Positions 19,654 through 28,889 of a DNA stretch of 28,889 bases are shown here, piece after piece. Origin of the DNA: Sphaerosporella brunnea (lineage: Eukaryota > Ascomycota > Pezizomycetes > Pezizales > Pyronemataceae); the NCBI GenBank assembly GCA_008704415.1, contig VXIS01000462.1:1-28889 (forward strand), in the 5' to 3' direction. The position numbers and the translations under genes were made by a program. The notes beneath the pieces are model-generated. The model saw only the letters and a list, made by a program, of their open reading frames with translations, had not been told where the DNA came from and did not search any database. The stretch's first letter is position 1; each line of letters starts with the position of its first letter.

Positions 19654-20985
19654 CTAAATCGCGCGCTCCACCTTCTCCCAATCGACACTCCCCTCGCTGG
19701 CGCTGCCCTCACTCCCGTTCCTCTCCTCGGCAACCACAGGCGCGCCTCGCGCACCCAGCATCCACGCGACCAGCCCATCCGGCGCAAACCTTCCGATCAC
19801 CTCGTACACCAGACTCCCGCAGCCGACTCGGATGCTTTTCTTTGGTGCGCCCTCGGCGGTGAGGAGGTCAAAGACGACATGGTGCAGTTCCCTGAGCGGC
19901 GAGCCCTTGACGGGGCGCTTCCCCTCCTGCGCGGCGTAGGAGCGGCCGTACGCGCCGCGCACGCCCGCGGGCCAGGACACCAGGTCGGCGCGCGCGCCGT
20001 TGGTCGCGTGCAGCTGGGTGCGGCCACCGACGGAGGAGAGGTCGAAGGTTCCCAGGCGCACCTGGGAGACGGAGACGTTGAGGGGGCACAGCTCGCGGCG
20101 GAGGGAGGAGACGAAGCCGGCGAGTGCTGCCGTGGCTACTGTTTCTGGAGCATGGAAGGGCGGGGTTAGGGACTGCGTGATGCTGGGTGTCAACACCAGG
20201 AGTCGGGACTGGTGGGCGCGCAGGAGCGGGACGAAGAGTTTGGCCGTGAGGAAGGGGGAGAGGAGACGCAGGTTTAGGACGTCGCTCCAGACGTCGGCAG
20301 AGATGGTCTCGATTGGTCCGGTGGGGTAGTAAGAGTCCGGGATTAGGATCATCCCCGCGAAGTGCAGGTGGTGCGGATGCGCTCCCTGGAAGGCGGACAC
20401 GGGGAAGCTGAGGTAGGACTCGAAGCGCGCGATGGAGGCTTCGGCACCGGTGGTGTCCAGCAGGTCAATGTTTAGTGGCCTGACATCGCGGCCACCGAGG
20501 GAGAGCACGAGCTGCTCGTCGTCCATGGAGTTTACGACGACGAAAACTATGAACCCCCGACGCTCGAGATCGAGCGAGAGACTCTTGACAATTGCATCGT
20601 GAGGTGAGCCTGCGAGGACTATAACTTCCTTTCTGGCACCGTTGGCGGCCCGCCGCGCTCGTCGCTTGCGGTTGCGAGAAGCCTGCTTTTGCTGTATGAT
20701 GTAGGTGCTGATGCCCATGGTTGTGGCGGCGAGCACGGCGACGGCGAGCTTGTTTTCCCACGCCCAGTTGAGGAGGCGAGAGGATGGCGAAGACGCTGCT
20801 CGGACGGGCAGCGGTGGCGGTGGTGGTGGCCGCGCAGAGGACGGAAGCCAGGTCGAGGAGGATAGACTGTTGCGGATGTGCATAGCTGCGATATCGGCTT
20901 TTTCGTCGATTTTGTCGGCGACGGTAAAGGCAGCCAACTTGAGGGATTCCAGAGAGGAGAAGAGCGCGGCGGTGTAGTCCTCCAT
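19654..20985 (-). CDS. DUF1776 family protein, SDR-like with N-terminal membrane segment
   Basis: A 443-residue single-exon protein. Residues about 1-70 are helical and then Pro-rich. A hydrophobic helix near 76-97 (NKLAVAVLAATTMGISTYII) is followed by a strongly basic stretch (RNRKRRARR), which suggests a single membrane anchor with the rest facing the cytosol. The remainder resembles a short-chain dehydrogenase Rossmann fold: VIVLAGSPHDAIVKSLSLDL, where a TGxxxGxG loop would sit; GFIVFVVV; RPLNIDLLD; AGMILIPD; SRLLVLTPSITQSL; then AALAGFVSSLRRELCPLNV. The usual glycine loop and the YxxxK catalytic pair are not evident, so it may not be an active dehydrogenase. DUF1776 proteins are widespread in fungi and poorly characterised. 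It is tandem with the ankyrin gene and converges on the chitinase. Confidence 0.82.
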   Translation of the reverse strand: MEDYTAALFSSLESLKLAAFTVADKIDEKADIAAMHIRNSLSSSTWLPSSARPPPPPPLPVRAASSPSSRLLNWAWENKLAVAVLAATTMGISTYIIQQKQASRNRKRRARRAANGARKEVIVLAGSPHDAIVKSLSLDLERRGFIVFVVVNSMDDEQLVLSLGGRDVRPLNIDLLDTTGAEASIARFESYLSFPVSAFQGAHPHHLHFAGMILIPDSYYPTGPIETISADVWSDVLNLRLLSPFLTAKLFVPLLRAHQSRLLVLTPSITQSLTPPFHAPETVATAALAGFVSSLRRELCPLNVSVSQVRLGTFDLSSVGGRTQLHATNGARADLVSWPAGVRGAYGRSYAAQEGKRPVKGSPLRELHHVVFDLLTAEGAPKKSIRVGCGSLVYEVIGRFAPDGLVAWMLGARGAPVVAEERNGSEGSASEGSVDWEKVERAI

Positions 20986-21455
20986 TGCTGGTGGAGGATT
21001 GCTGGTTGCTGAAATTGTTTTGTCGTGTGCTCTGCCGCGAAGTGGGGGGGGGGGGATGTGAAGCGCTGGGATGAGCTATCTGCTATCTAACTAAGGTCAA
21101 GGTTGTGGTTGGGTGAGCCGGCCGACCTAGGCGCTTGTGGGTCGGCGCCGATGAGTAAAAAAGCTGGTGTCAGAAAGAGGCCATTGCGGGAGGCGATGTG
21201 TATGTATGTATGAGACACGTTGGCAGCCGTCGGAATATGCTTATACATAAGAACCCTTCGAGCCACTTCGCACTTCATTGCGAATATGTACATATGTCAA
21301 TTTGTCACCTCGGGCGATTCACGCCGTATCACTCGTGCGGTCGGGTTGGTTTTGCTTTTGCGGTTGGTGAGAACTTTGCTGTGTCTTCTTGCGTGTCTTC
21401 TCTCTGCTTCCACCTAATATAATCCTGCAGACTGGGAATCGTCTTTACGAACTTC
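20986..21455. other. Intergenic region between tandem minus-strand genes
   Basis: The promoter side of the DUF1776 gene and 3' side of the ankyrin gene. It contains a G12 run (21044-21055), about 60 bp upstream of the DUF1776 start, and a short TATG-type repeat near 21198-21212. No coding content is recognised. Confidence 0.5.
21044..21055. repeat. G12 homopolymer
   Basis: An uninterrupted run of 12 G in the 5' flank of the DUF1776 gene. Confidence 0.95.
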
Positions 21456-22397
21456 CTACTCCTTCCCCTCGACTGACTCTTCGGCTGCTGCACCATCCTC
21501 CGCCGCCGGCGGCCGTGGCCTCAACAACGCCTCTATCTCCTCCACCCTCTCTCTGCGTTCCCCCATAACCGCCATGGAATAATGCTCCCATGGGGTGACC
21601 CACATCCCATCGTACGGGGCCTTCGCCTCCGGATCGGCACCATGCTTCAACAGCAGCTCCACAAGATCAGGATCCCCGGAGGCAACCGCACGATGGAGAA
21701 CAGTCCTCCCCTTCTCATCCGTCGCCTGGACCTTTGCTCCAAACTCCAGCAACACGCGCGCCAGCTCCACATTTCCAACCTTTGCCGCATACGCCAGCGC
21801 TGTGGCCTGCTCTTTGCTAGCCGTCGACTCGGTGTTCGCGCCGCGCTCCAGCAGCACCCGCACCACCGCCAGCTTCTCGAACAGCGTAGCCGCATACAAC
21901 GGCGTTATCGATAGCACGCTTGCCTCCAGGTCTGCGCCGGCATCGAGCAGCACTTCTGCTACCTCCTCGAACCCCCAGATCGCGGCCACGTGCAGCGGCG
22001 TGTATGTGCTCCGCTCCGCGCATGGCGGGTTCGGCTTTGCGCCGTGGCGGATGAGCAGGCGGGATATCTCCGGGCGGCCTGAGATTACGGCGGCATACAG
22101 CGGCGTGATCGTGTTCGGTCGCGGCCACGAGAGCGGGAGCGGGTAGCGCGGCAGCGATGTCTCTAGCAGCGCAGGGCCGCCGAAGGCGAGGAGCAGCTCC
22201 AGCGTTGCCGGCTGGTCATTGAGGATCGCATAGGAGATTGGGATTTCGGGGTCGAGCACGGCGCGCTTGTAGAGGCAGGGCGAGAGCAGGTTGCAGAGTT
22301 GGCGGTTCGAACGTGCCAGCGAGTTCAGCGTCGATCGCCGCAGGTACACCGACAGCAGGATTACTATCTCCGGTGGAAGCTCGAGGAAGCGCGCCAT
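21456..22397 (-). CDS. F-box-like / ankyrin-repeat protein
   Basis: A 313-residue single-exon protein. The first 45 residues (FLELPPEIVILLSVYL, LNSLARSNRQLCNLL) match an F-box-like helical module. A degenerate repeat (ISYAILNDQPATLELLLAFG) is followed by five clear ankyrin repeats from about residue 95 to 265, each with a TPLxxAA-type helix: TPLYAAVISGRPEISRLLI, TPLHVAAIWGFEEVAEVLL, TPLYAATLFEKLAVVRVLL, TALAYAAKVGNVELARVLL and TVLHRAVASGDPDLVELLL. The C-terminus is Glu/Ala-rich. F-box proteins can act as substrate adaptors for SCF ubiquitin ligases and ankyrin repeats bind proteins, so a substrate-receptor role is plausible but inferred. Such combinations are frequent and rapidly expanding in filamentous ascomycetes. 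The next gene upstream is 2 kb away and divergent. Confidence 0.87.
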   Translation of the reverse strand: MARFLELPPEIVILLSVYLRRSTLNSLARSNRQLCNLLSPCLYKRAVLDPEIPISYAILNDQPATLELLLAFGGPALLETSLPRYPLPLSWPRPNTITPLYAAVISGRPEISRLLIRHGAKPNPPCAERSTYTPLHVAAIWGFEEVAEVLLDAGADLEASVLSITPLYAATLFEKLAVVRVLLERGANTESTASKEQATALAYAAKVGNVELARVLLEFGAKVQATDEKGRTVLHRAVASGDPDLVELLLKHGADPEAKAPYDGMWVTPWEHYSMAVMGERRERVEEIEALLRPRPPAAEDGAAAEESVEGKE

Positions 22398-23374
22398 GGG
22401 AGGTTCTCAGGTTGGAAAATCGACGATAGATATATACGGATCCGACAGGTTAACGCTTTGTATCATACATGGAGAACTTCATGCAGGGGGTGTGCGCTAG
22501 ATCCGCGGTGCTGGACTAACGGATGTGACTTCCTTCGAATCATCGACGAGCACCCACTTTGCTACGTGACCGGCACATACGGTAAGGGTTCGCTACCTAC
22601 GTGGCTGGATTGGCGATGCTGAGACTCGTAGACTGGCACTCTGGATCTGGTCAGCAATGCCGATCGTGACACAGCAAGTGGGATTCGCCGGCGGTCATGG
22701 TCACAATGCGTCTCGCTCAATGGTGCAGACCCCACCGCACCAACTATCGGTTGGTGAAGTGGTTCGAAATTGCACGCTATCAGACAAAAATGTGGATACC
22801 TGAGAGCAGTTGCCTGGGACCTGTGCTTCTACGAATGCCTATGGGGGCGCACTGCCATTGCGGATGAGGCATTAACACCGCACGCTATAGCGTCTGGAGA
22901 CAGCATTTGCACTTTGTTCGGTTCCTTGGAGGTATTGCCTGAGGCATGGGTGCTTGCTTTTCAAGATGGAGGGACACAAGGAGTCAACGGTTACCAGCAC
23001 AAGAAAAAGCAAACAGCATGGTCTATTGATGCCTGATAACTCTGAGCGACAATCCTGCCCCTTCCAAGGTCAGAAGGCAGGGAGCCTTGGGCTTGAAACG
23101 CTGCTCGCAGCGATATGCTCTGCATTAACCCCAGTTCTTCTGGATGTGTTGACTGACTGTTGGAACGTTCTCGCGAGCAAACATTGGAAATTTCAGGCGT
23201 GGACTGTATCTCCTGGGTGCTATCACGAGGATATTCACCTGTGGAGGTTGTGGAGGTTGAGGAAGCTAGGCTGAGCGAGTGATAGTCAATGAACCACGCC
23301 AGCCTGACAGCTGAAACAATCGCCACAATGTGTTCACGACAATTTTTAGTGCTTGTCAACGGCTTAGCCGACGC

Positions 23375-23393
23375 TTTTTTTTTTTTTTTTTTT
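23375..23393. repeat. T19 homopolymer
   Basis: An uninterrupted run of 19 T in intergenic DNA. Confidence 0.95.
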
Positions 23394-24259
23394 GGCGTGT
23401 GTCGTGAATTCTCCGCCGCTCAACGTCCCAGCCTATCCTCAGAGTATCGTGCATACGAATATTCATTGCATGAGTGACCACCAGTGATCCGCTGCGGCCA
23501 AACAATAGCATTGTCCGTGCCCGTGTTCGGCTGGCACAGATGACACCTCGCCCTTTGCAGCCAGAGCGTTGTCGCTTTGTTAGCCTCCCCTTGAGCATCC
23601 GGTGTCGGGTTCAGCTCAGCGAGCCGTCAGGTTCCGCCATCTTTATCTTTCCCCCAACCGAGCGAGATCTCGACCGAGGAAGATCACCACCAAAACGGCC
23701 CCCCCCCGTATCCATCCCATCGTCGCGAAAGCACTCGTGGGCCGTGAAGATCGTACACTCAGACTCAGGACTGGAGGAAGCCTCGAGTCGGGGTTGCACG
23801 GACGAGAGCTAGCGAGTAAGAAGCTTCAGCCGCCGCACGTCGCTGAGGATAACACAGATCGCACTGTCCGCAGCCCGCCCATTCTCGAGTCCACCACAAC
23901 CCCCCCCCCCAAAAAAAAACTCCAGCTGGCGCCCTGCAACTCTGCCTGCATCTGCCTCCTCCCTCCCTCACTCCTCCACCTCCTCCTCCTCGCATCGGCC
24001 TTCTTCTTCCCCCTACATAATACCCGCCCACGCCCCTCCTTTCCCTCCTCCACGAGGTTTCAGATTACTATGTCCATCGTCGCGCCGCTATCTCCGATGA
24101 TTTGCTCTCCTCGTTGAATTAAAAAGGATACCCCCATTTTTAAATTCGACATCGACAAGAAAGACAAAATCCAACCTCCCAGCCCGCTCTCTACAACTGC
24201 CTATTCACGTAACCTGCCCTACCTACCCCTACCCCTCGAAGCTTCCGCAAGCTGTCAAT

Positions 24260-24310
24260 CCCCCCCCCCCCCCCCACCCTCCCCGAGCTACCCACCCCCC
24301 CCCCCCCCCC
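24260..24310 (+). repeat. Two C16 tracts in the 5' flank of the CCCH/Smr gene
   Basis: Two runs of 16 C (24260-24275 and 24295-24310) are separated by 19 mostly pyrimidine bases, 76 bp before the start codon. They probably fall within the promoter or the 5' leader. The C-rich strand could form an i-motif and the other strand a G-quadruplex. Confidence 0.93.
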
Positions 24311-24385
24311 GCGTAGATCCCACCGAAACCATCCCATCGAAACCATCATCGTCAGCAAGGCAACACAGCTTGCGCGTGAAAAGTC

Positions 24386-26526
24386 ATGATATCGGACGAG
24401 CTCTTCGCGGAGTGCCTGGTCATTCTTCAAGGTGGGGCCGGTGGAATTCCTAATGGCACTGGAATATCACGGCTAACCTGCCGCGGGTGTTGCTTGTAGA
24501 TGACAGCATCCTCGACGAAGACCAGGCCGAACGTATTTCCGCCCTCATCTCGAGCAAAACAGATCTAGAAGGAAGTGTTCTGGAGGGGGAAGTGCTGGAT
24601 GTCCTCTGGCGACACCGCACAAAGACTTCCCCCGCCTCATCGCCTCCTGTCAGACACAATCACACCATCATCCGACGGGCCTCGCCAGCTCCCTGGCAGT
24701 TTCCGCGAGTTGGAACCCCGACCCCTTCCCTGAGTGGCACTCCCCCACTCCAAGCGGGCTTTCCTCCCTCCCTGCGAAGCTCCCCGTTTCCGTCCCCGAG
24801 ACCCAGTCCGAGGCTGGCTTACTCGTCGCCTTTGATTCCTCACTCGCCTACGCTCAACAACTACGAGCCGATCCTACATCAGGATGTCACCAGCGCGCCA
24901 GCTGAAGCTTATGGCGATTTTGGAAACGACACCGTTCAGTGGCTCATCGGAGACGATAGCTCCTTCATGTACGGCGCCGCGCCTACGCAGAACATGACGC
25001 CGCACGACATGCTACGTTCTGTGCTGGGGGAGGGGAGAACGGATGAGCAGATAGATCAAGCTCTAGAAATATGCTCCTACGACCTGGGAGCTACGCTGGC
25101 CATGTTGATGGAGCAGCAACAGCAGCATCAACAAAACAACATCCATCTGTACACTCCCACGGAGCATGCCACGATCATCGGCAAATCCACCACTCCTAAC
25201 CCAGAGCGAGCCCGCCCCATCACTCCGCGTAACGGTGTGGTATGCCGCTTCTTCCTGTCCACAGGTCAATGTCTCCGTGCCGACTGTCGCTTTTCGCACG
25301 ATCTGGGCACCACAATCTGTAAATACTGGCTCATGGGCTCCTGTCTCGCCGGCGATACCTGCATCTTCTCGCACGATCCCACCATGTCGGTATCCAAGAT
25401 GACTCTGGGTTCAGACAGCCGCACCTCCACCCCGCCCCCACAATTGTCGTACCAAGATGCCTCTGCGTTCCCCACTCTTGCTCCCGACCAATGGTCTGGC
25501 AATGGAAATCTGGGACCACCACCTGGCTTCAAGTTCACTCCGTCCCGTCCTAACTCGCGCCAGCAATACCGCGAGCGTAACAACAACAACAATAACGAGC
25601 ATACCGTTTCCTCCCTCGTGCCTCCTGTCGACGACTCCGAAGCCTTCCCATCTCTGGGCAGCAGCACCGCGCGCCCCAACAAAAAGCGGGATCGCCGCGC
25701 CGGCGGCGGTAAAAACGACATTCCCACTGGCCCCTCCTCGCTCGCAGAGGTAGTGCGCATGGGATCTCCGGGCCCCAACTCATCCCGCTGGACTGGCTCT
25801 CCAAACTCCAAGCGCAGCACGCCCGCAATCTCGCGGGCCAGCGCAGCGCACATTCCTCCGCCGCAGCAGATCCCATGGCTCGAAACCGGCAGCGCCCTGA
25901 ATCGCACGTACCTGAAGCACCGCAAGGAGGCATTGAACCACGGCGTGCTGCGCGCCAAGTATCTGCAAATGGCCAGTGCAGCCTGGCAACGCAACGACGC
26001 GAAGGCGGCCAAAGAGCATAGCAGGAAGGCAAACAACGAGAACTTGGCTATGGTTAAAGCTCACAAAGAAGCCTCCAAGGCTATCTACGAAGAACGGAAC
26101 AAAGCCGCCACGCAGCAAGGCGCCGTCGAGCTATTTGTCGATTTACACGGTTTGGCCACTCTTCCCTCCTGTCCCGCCGCCTCCTCCGCTAACTGTTGCA
26201 CCCCAGGTCTCCTCCCTGACGAGGCCATCAAATACCTCGAAGAGATCCTCGTCGCCCATCAAGCCAGCTCGCAGCCACTATATGCAATCGTGGGCACCAG
26301 CCACCATTCCAAGGGCGGCAAGGATAAGCTCTCCCGCGCCGTACGTACGTTTTTGGATGAGTGGAAGTACGCGTACCGTGAGTTCTCGGGCAGCGGTGAT
26401 AGGAACGGTGGTATCCTTGGCATCGACCCTAGCAGCTTTGATAAGTCCTTACTACCCTCCTCCGCCGACGCGGCAGCGGCGGTGGAGGGCAGCGAGAATG
26501 GAAAGAAGGAGGGGAGGAAGAAATAG
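24386..26526 (+). CDS. CCCH zinc-finger protein with UBA/CUE-like, DUF1771 and Smr domains
   Basis: 671 residues from three exons: 24386-24431, 24500-26149 and 26207-26526. The first exon (MISDELFAECLVILQ) is joined to DDSILDED through a 68-bp intron. Domains in order: a helical N-terminus; a UBA/CUE-like segment about 180-220 (DMLRSVLGEGRTDEQIDQAL, YDLGATLAMLM); two CCCH fingers about 264-308 (C-X8-C-X4-C-X3-H and C-X7-C-X5-C-X3-H); a Ser/Pro-rich linker; DUF1771 about 486-550 (HRKEALNHGVLRAKYLQMA); and Smr from about 558 (VDLHGLLPDEA, VGTSHHSKGGKDKL). Smr domains include RNA endonucleases. Yeast Cue2, which combines CUE, DUF1771 and Smr, cuts mRNA at collided ribosomes, so a role in mRNA quality control is inferred. 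Intron 2 splits the DLHG motif, has a length divisible by three and contains no stop. SAM50 follows 200 bp later. Confidence 0.9.
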
Positions 26527-26539
26527 TATGACATTTAGG

Positions 26540-26545
26540 AATAAA
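26540..26545 (+). terminator. AATAAA polyadenylation-like signal
   Basis: The hexamer lies 14 bp after the CCCH/Smr stop codon. Fungal polyadenylation signals are degenerate, so this is suggestive only. Confidence 0.4.
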
Positions 26546-26725
26546 GAAATTTTGTGAAAAAGCGTGTGGTGATTGATTGTTCTTTCCGTCCATGGTTGAG
26601 CTTACTCTGGCATGCAAGCCTGGCAATGGGGGGTTTATCCCGGTAGAGTAACTTGGCAAAAAAGTCACTTCGGCCAACTGCCTACGTAATTGAACTCCCA
26701 CTCCCGTCGCAACCCACCATTCGCA

Positions 26726-28417
26726 ATGTCGTCTCCCCTCGCCCGCGATGATGACGATGTACGTTTCTACGCCCCTCAATGCTTCTTCCCTCGGCTGACT
26801 CTATCGAACCCAGGTCTTTGAGCGTCTCAAATCTGCCGTCGATCCCGCCGTCGTCTCGGAGCGCGAGAAAGCAGTTCAAGAGCGGGTGCGTCTACAGTAC
26901 GAGAAGGCGCAGCGGCGATTGGCAGAGTTGGTAATCGGCCTCGGTCGGCATCTCCTCCTGCTCTCGTGCTGATGTAGCTCTTTCCCTTCAGATTGAAGAA
27001 AACTCGACCCTCCCCGTCACTATCGCGGATATCCGGATACACGGCGTCAAGAACACGCGGGAAGGGTTCCTGCACAAGGTCTTTGCCGATGCGTTGAAGG
27101 AGGAGAAGCAGCGTTCCTACACCCTCAACTCTGCGCTCGAGGAGCTGCAGAAGACCACCCAGAAGCTGCACCGGTTCGGTAGGTCTCCCTTCGTCCCTGC
27201 CCCACCGCGGGGTGGCTGACGGAACAGGAATCTTCCACCCCAATATAAGCATGTACCTCGACCAGGCGCACGCCGCATTTGGTGACCGCACCCCTATCTC
27301 CGCCTTCATCTCTGTCCAGGAGCGTGGTCGGCTACAACTGAACACCGGCACGGAAGTCGGCAACGCCGAGGGCGGTGGATACTTCAACGCTACAATCCGC
27401 AACGTGTTCGGAGGAGCAGAGACTCTGTATGCCAGCGCCTCTACCGCAACTTCAACCGCAGATGTAGGCCACAGGACCCGCTCCAGCTACGAGCTGACAT
27501 TTGCAACTCCCATCAACGCGGATCCGGACACGGTCTTCGACATCGGTGCGTTCCGCGCCAGTCGGAGCAACCACTACTTCGCCTCGCACGAGGAAGCGCA
27601 GCAGGGTGTTCGGGCAGGCCTACGTTTCCTGACCGACTATGGCAGCCACGAACTCAACTACAACGGCGTATGGCGGCAGGTCTCCAACCTCTCACCGGAC
27701 GCCTCCCCCAGTGTCCGCGCCGACGCAGGCGACAGCGTAAAGAGCAGCATCACGCACACGCTGACCCGCGACACACGCGACTCCAAACTCCTCCCCACAA
27801 CCGGCAGCCTCCTCAAGGGCATCACCGAGCTAGCAGGCCTAGGCGGCGACGTCTCCTTCCTCAAAACGCAGGTAGAAGCCCAGCGCAGCCTCCCCTTCAG
27901 CCACGGCATCAGCTTCTCCACTGGCCTCCGCGCAGGCGTCCTCGTGCCCCTTCCCCAGGGCCTCGGCTTCTCGGAGAACGCTACACCCCCTCGCCCTTCC
28001 CGCATCAACGACCGCTTCTTCCTCGGCGGCGCAACCGACATCCGCGGCTTCCGCGAGAACGGCTTGGGGCCGAGAGACGGCAACGACGCGGTTGGCGGCG
28101 ACGTCTACGTCGCCGGTGGCGCAAGCCTGTTCCTCCCCCTCCCGCGCCTCGGCGCCGAAAGCCCGTTCCGCCTCCAGGCGTTCGTCAACGGCGGAAGACT
28201 TGTTGCGCTGCAGCAGAGCACGGGGGTCAAAGAGGGCTTGCTGGGCGCGTTGCGGGAAATGGGAGTAGGATACCCTTCCATGGCGGCCGGCGTCGGGCTC
28301 GTGTATGCACACCCGGTCGCTAGGTTTGAGCTTAACTTTGCCCTGCCGGTGGTGAAGCGCGAAGAGGAGAGAGCGAGGAAGGGATTACAGTTTGGCGTCG
28401 GTATTTCGTTTTTGTAG
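26726..28417 (+). CDS. SAM50: SAM50/Tob55, mitochondrial outer-membrane beta-barrel insertase
   Basis: The core channel of the SAM complex, which folds beta-barrel proteins such as porin and Tom40 into the mitochondrial outer membrane. Exons are 26726-26758, 26814-26930, 26992-27178 and 27228-28417, giving 508 residues, the usual fungal length. The N-terminal helix (VFERLKSAVDPAVVSEREKA) precedes a single POTRA domain at about 55-110 (LPVTIADIRIHGVKNTREGF). The Omp85 16-strand barrel fills the rest, including the conserved loop-6 motif GGATDIRGFREN (Arg-Gly-Phe near residues 385-387) and an aromatic/hydrophobic terminal strand LQFGVGISFL. Introns 55, 61 and 49 bp long have standard borders. 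There is no cleavable presequence, as expected. The promoter must lie within the 199 bp after the CCCH/Smr gene. Confidence 0.95.
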
Positions 28418-28889
28418 AGGGAGAAAATTTGTGGGGGAGCGGGGGGAAGCTTCGTTTTTAATTGTTACTATGACTTTTTTTTTTATTTTTATTTTTTTAT
28501 TTTTTTATTTTTTTTATAGCAGAACTGGGGGGGGGGATACTGTCACTGGCCAGAACGTCTCTTTTTGTTTTTTTTTTTGTTTGTTTGCCAGTGTACTCTA
28601 TAGATGAAGAGACTTGTATATAACCCCCTTCCTGATGGGGGGGCCGCTACCGCTACCATGAATGCAAAAACGAGTTCAAGAAACACTCAAGGCCGAGTGA
28701 TCACCCATGAAAGAAAGAAAAATAAAGAAAGCACAAGCCGTAAGGTAATCAGTGTGCTCCATCCAGCGCGGGATGATAGCAATCAATAAGGCGGGGGGAT
28801 ATGTGGATATATATCTGCGAATAAAACCTGATTACACACACACACCACACAGGTTTGTTGTATGTTTGTTTTGCTCATAGTGTGTGTAT
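28418..28889 (+). other. 3' flank of SAM50, no gene seen
   Basis: A T-rich tract (28475-28517) and a G10 run (28527-28536) lie just after the stop. AATAAA hexamers occur at 28721-28726 and 28820-28825, and a CA repeat near 28835-28850. No coding frame with recognisable content is seen up to the window edge. Confidence 0.5.

Larger units (their letters stand above)
22398..24385. other. 2.0 kb divergent intergenic region without a convincing gene
   Basis: This is the space between the ankyrin gene (-) and the CCCH/Smr gene (+). No frame longer than 60 codons shows a domain. The right half, from about 23890, is strongly pyrimidine-rich on the plus strand and carries C11-A9 (23900-23919) and two C16 runs (24260-24275, 24295-24310) shortly before the CCCH/Smr start. 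A T19 run lies at 23375-23393. Confidence 0.5.

Noticed and set aside
22770..23274. Plus-strand frames of 88 and 106 codons in the right-hand gap
   Set aside because: They overlap each other, have no recognisable domain, and show no splice links or start context that would single one out.
1..28889. Biosynthetic gene cluster, transposon, CRISPR or phage-like system
   Set aside because: The genes are unrelated housekeeping types. No transposase, reverse transcriptase, terminal inverted repeats or spaced repeats were seen on either strand.

Overview
The window is nuclear DNA of a filamentous ascomycete (Pezizomycotina). Genes are split by short introns (about 46-102 bp) with GT...CTRAC/CTGAY...AG signals. 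The gene set is typical of moulds: a DppV-type peptidase, an Alt a 7-type flavodoxin protein, a Nif1/Dsf2-like Sel1 protein, a GH18 chitinase, a DUF1776 protein and a fungal family-16 methyltransferase. I cannot fix the class or species from the sequence.

Layout from left to right. (1) A 5'-truncated S9 peptidase, DPP5 (+, from base 1 to 2071), converges on an unrecognised nuclear-looking coiled-coil protein (-, 2628-3701). A G-patch/DUF4187 protein follows (-, 3833-4939). (2) A 2.8 kb gap without a convincing gene separates this pair from a flavodoxin-like NAD(P)H:quinone oxidoreductase (+, 7756-8588) and uroporphyrinogen decarboxylase (+, 9013-10286). (3) On the minus strand lie a broken methyltransferase (10544-11200) and a 917-residue Sel1-repeat protein (11856-14657). 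(4) After a 3.2 kb gap come a GH18 chitinase (+, 17836-19262), a DUF1776 SDR-like membrane protein (-, 19654-20985) and an F-box-like/ankyrin protein (-, 21456-22397). (5) After a further 2 kb gap come a CCCH/UBA-like/DUF1771/Smr protein (+, 24386-26526) and SAM50, the mitochondrial outer-membrane beta-barrel insertase (+, 26726-28417).

The genes do not form one pathway. They are a mix of housekeeping functions (haem synthesis, mitochondrial biogenesis, RNA-linked proteins, redox defence, protein and chitin turnover), so no gene cluster or defence island is evident. The three largest gaps all lie between divergently transcribed pairs. Long pure C/G tracts (10-16 bases) are scattered through the non-coding DNA. 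The one that falls in coding sequence disrupts the methyltransferase frame.

The most interesting observation is at the 3' end of the flavodoxin gene. The protein ends at a TGA at the family's usual length, yet the same frame continues for 57 more codons with an Ala/Thr/Glu/Gly-rich tail ending in a CaaX-like CTIA. A frame-preserving potential intron also spans the TGA. This suggests a second, membrane-anchored isoform made by stop-codon readthrough or alternative splicing. All exon structures were worked out by eye from reading frames and splice signals.
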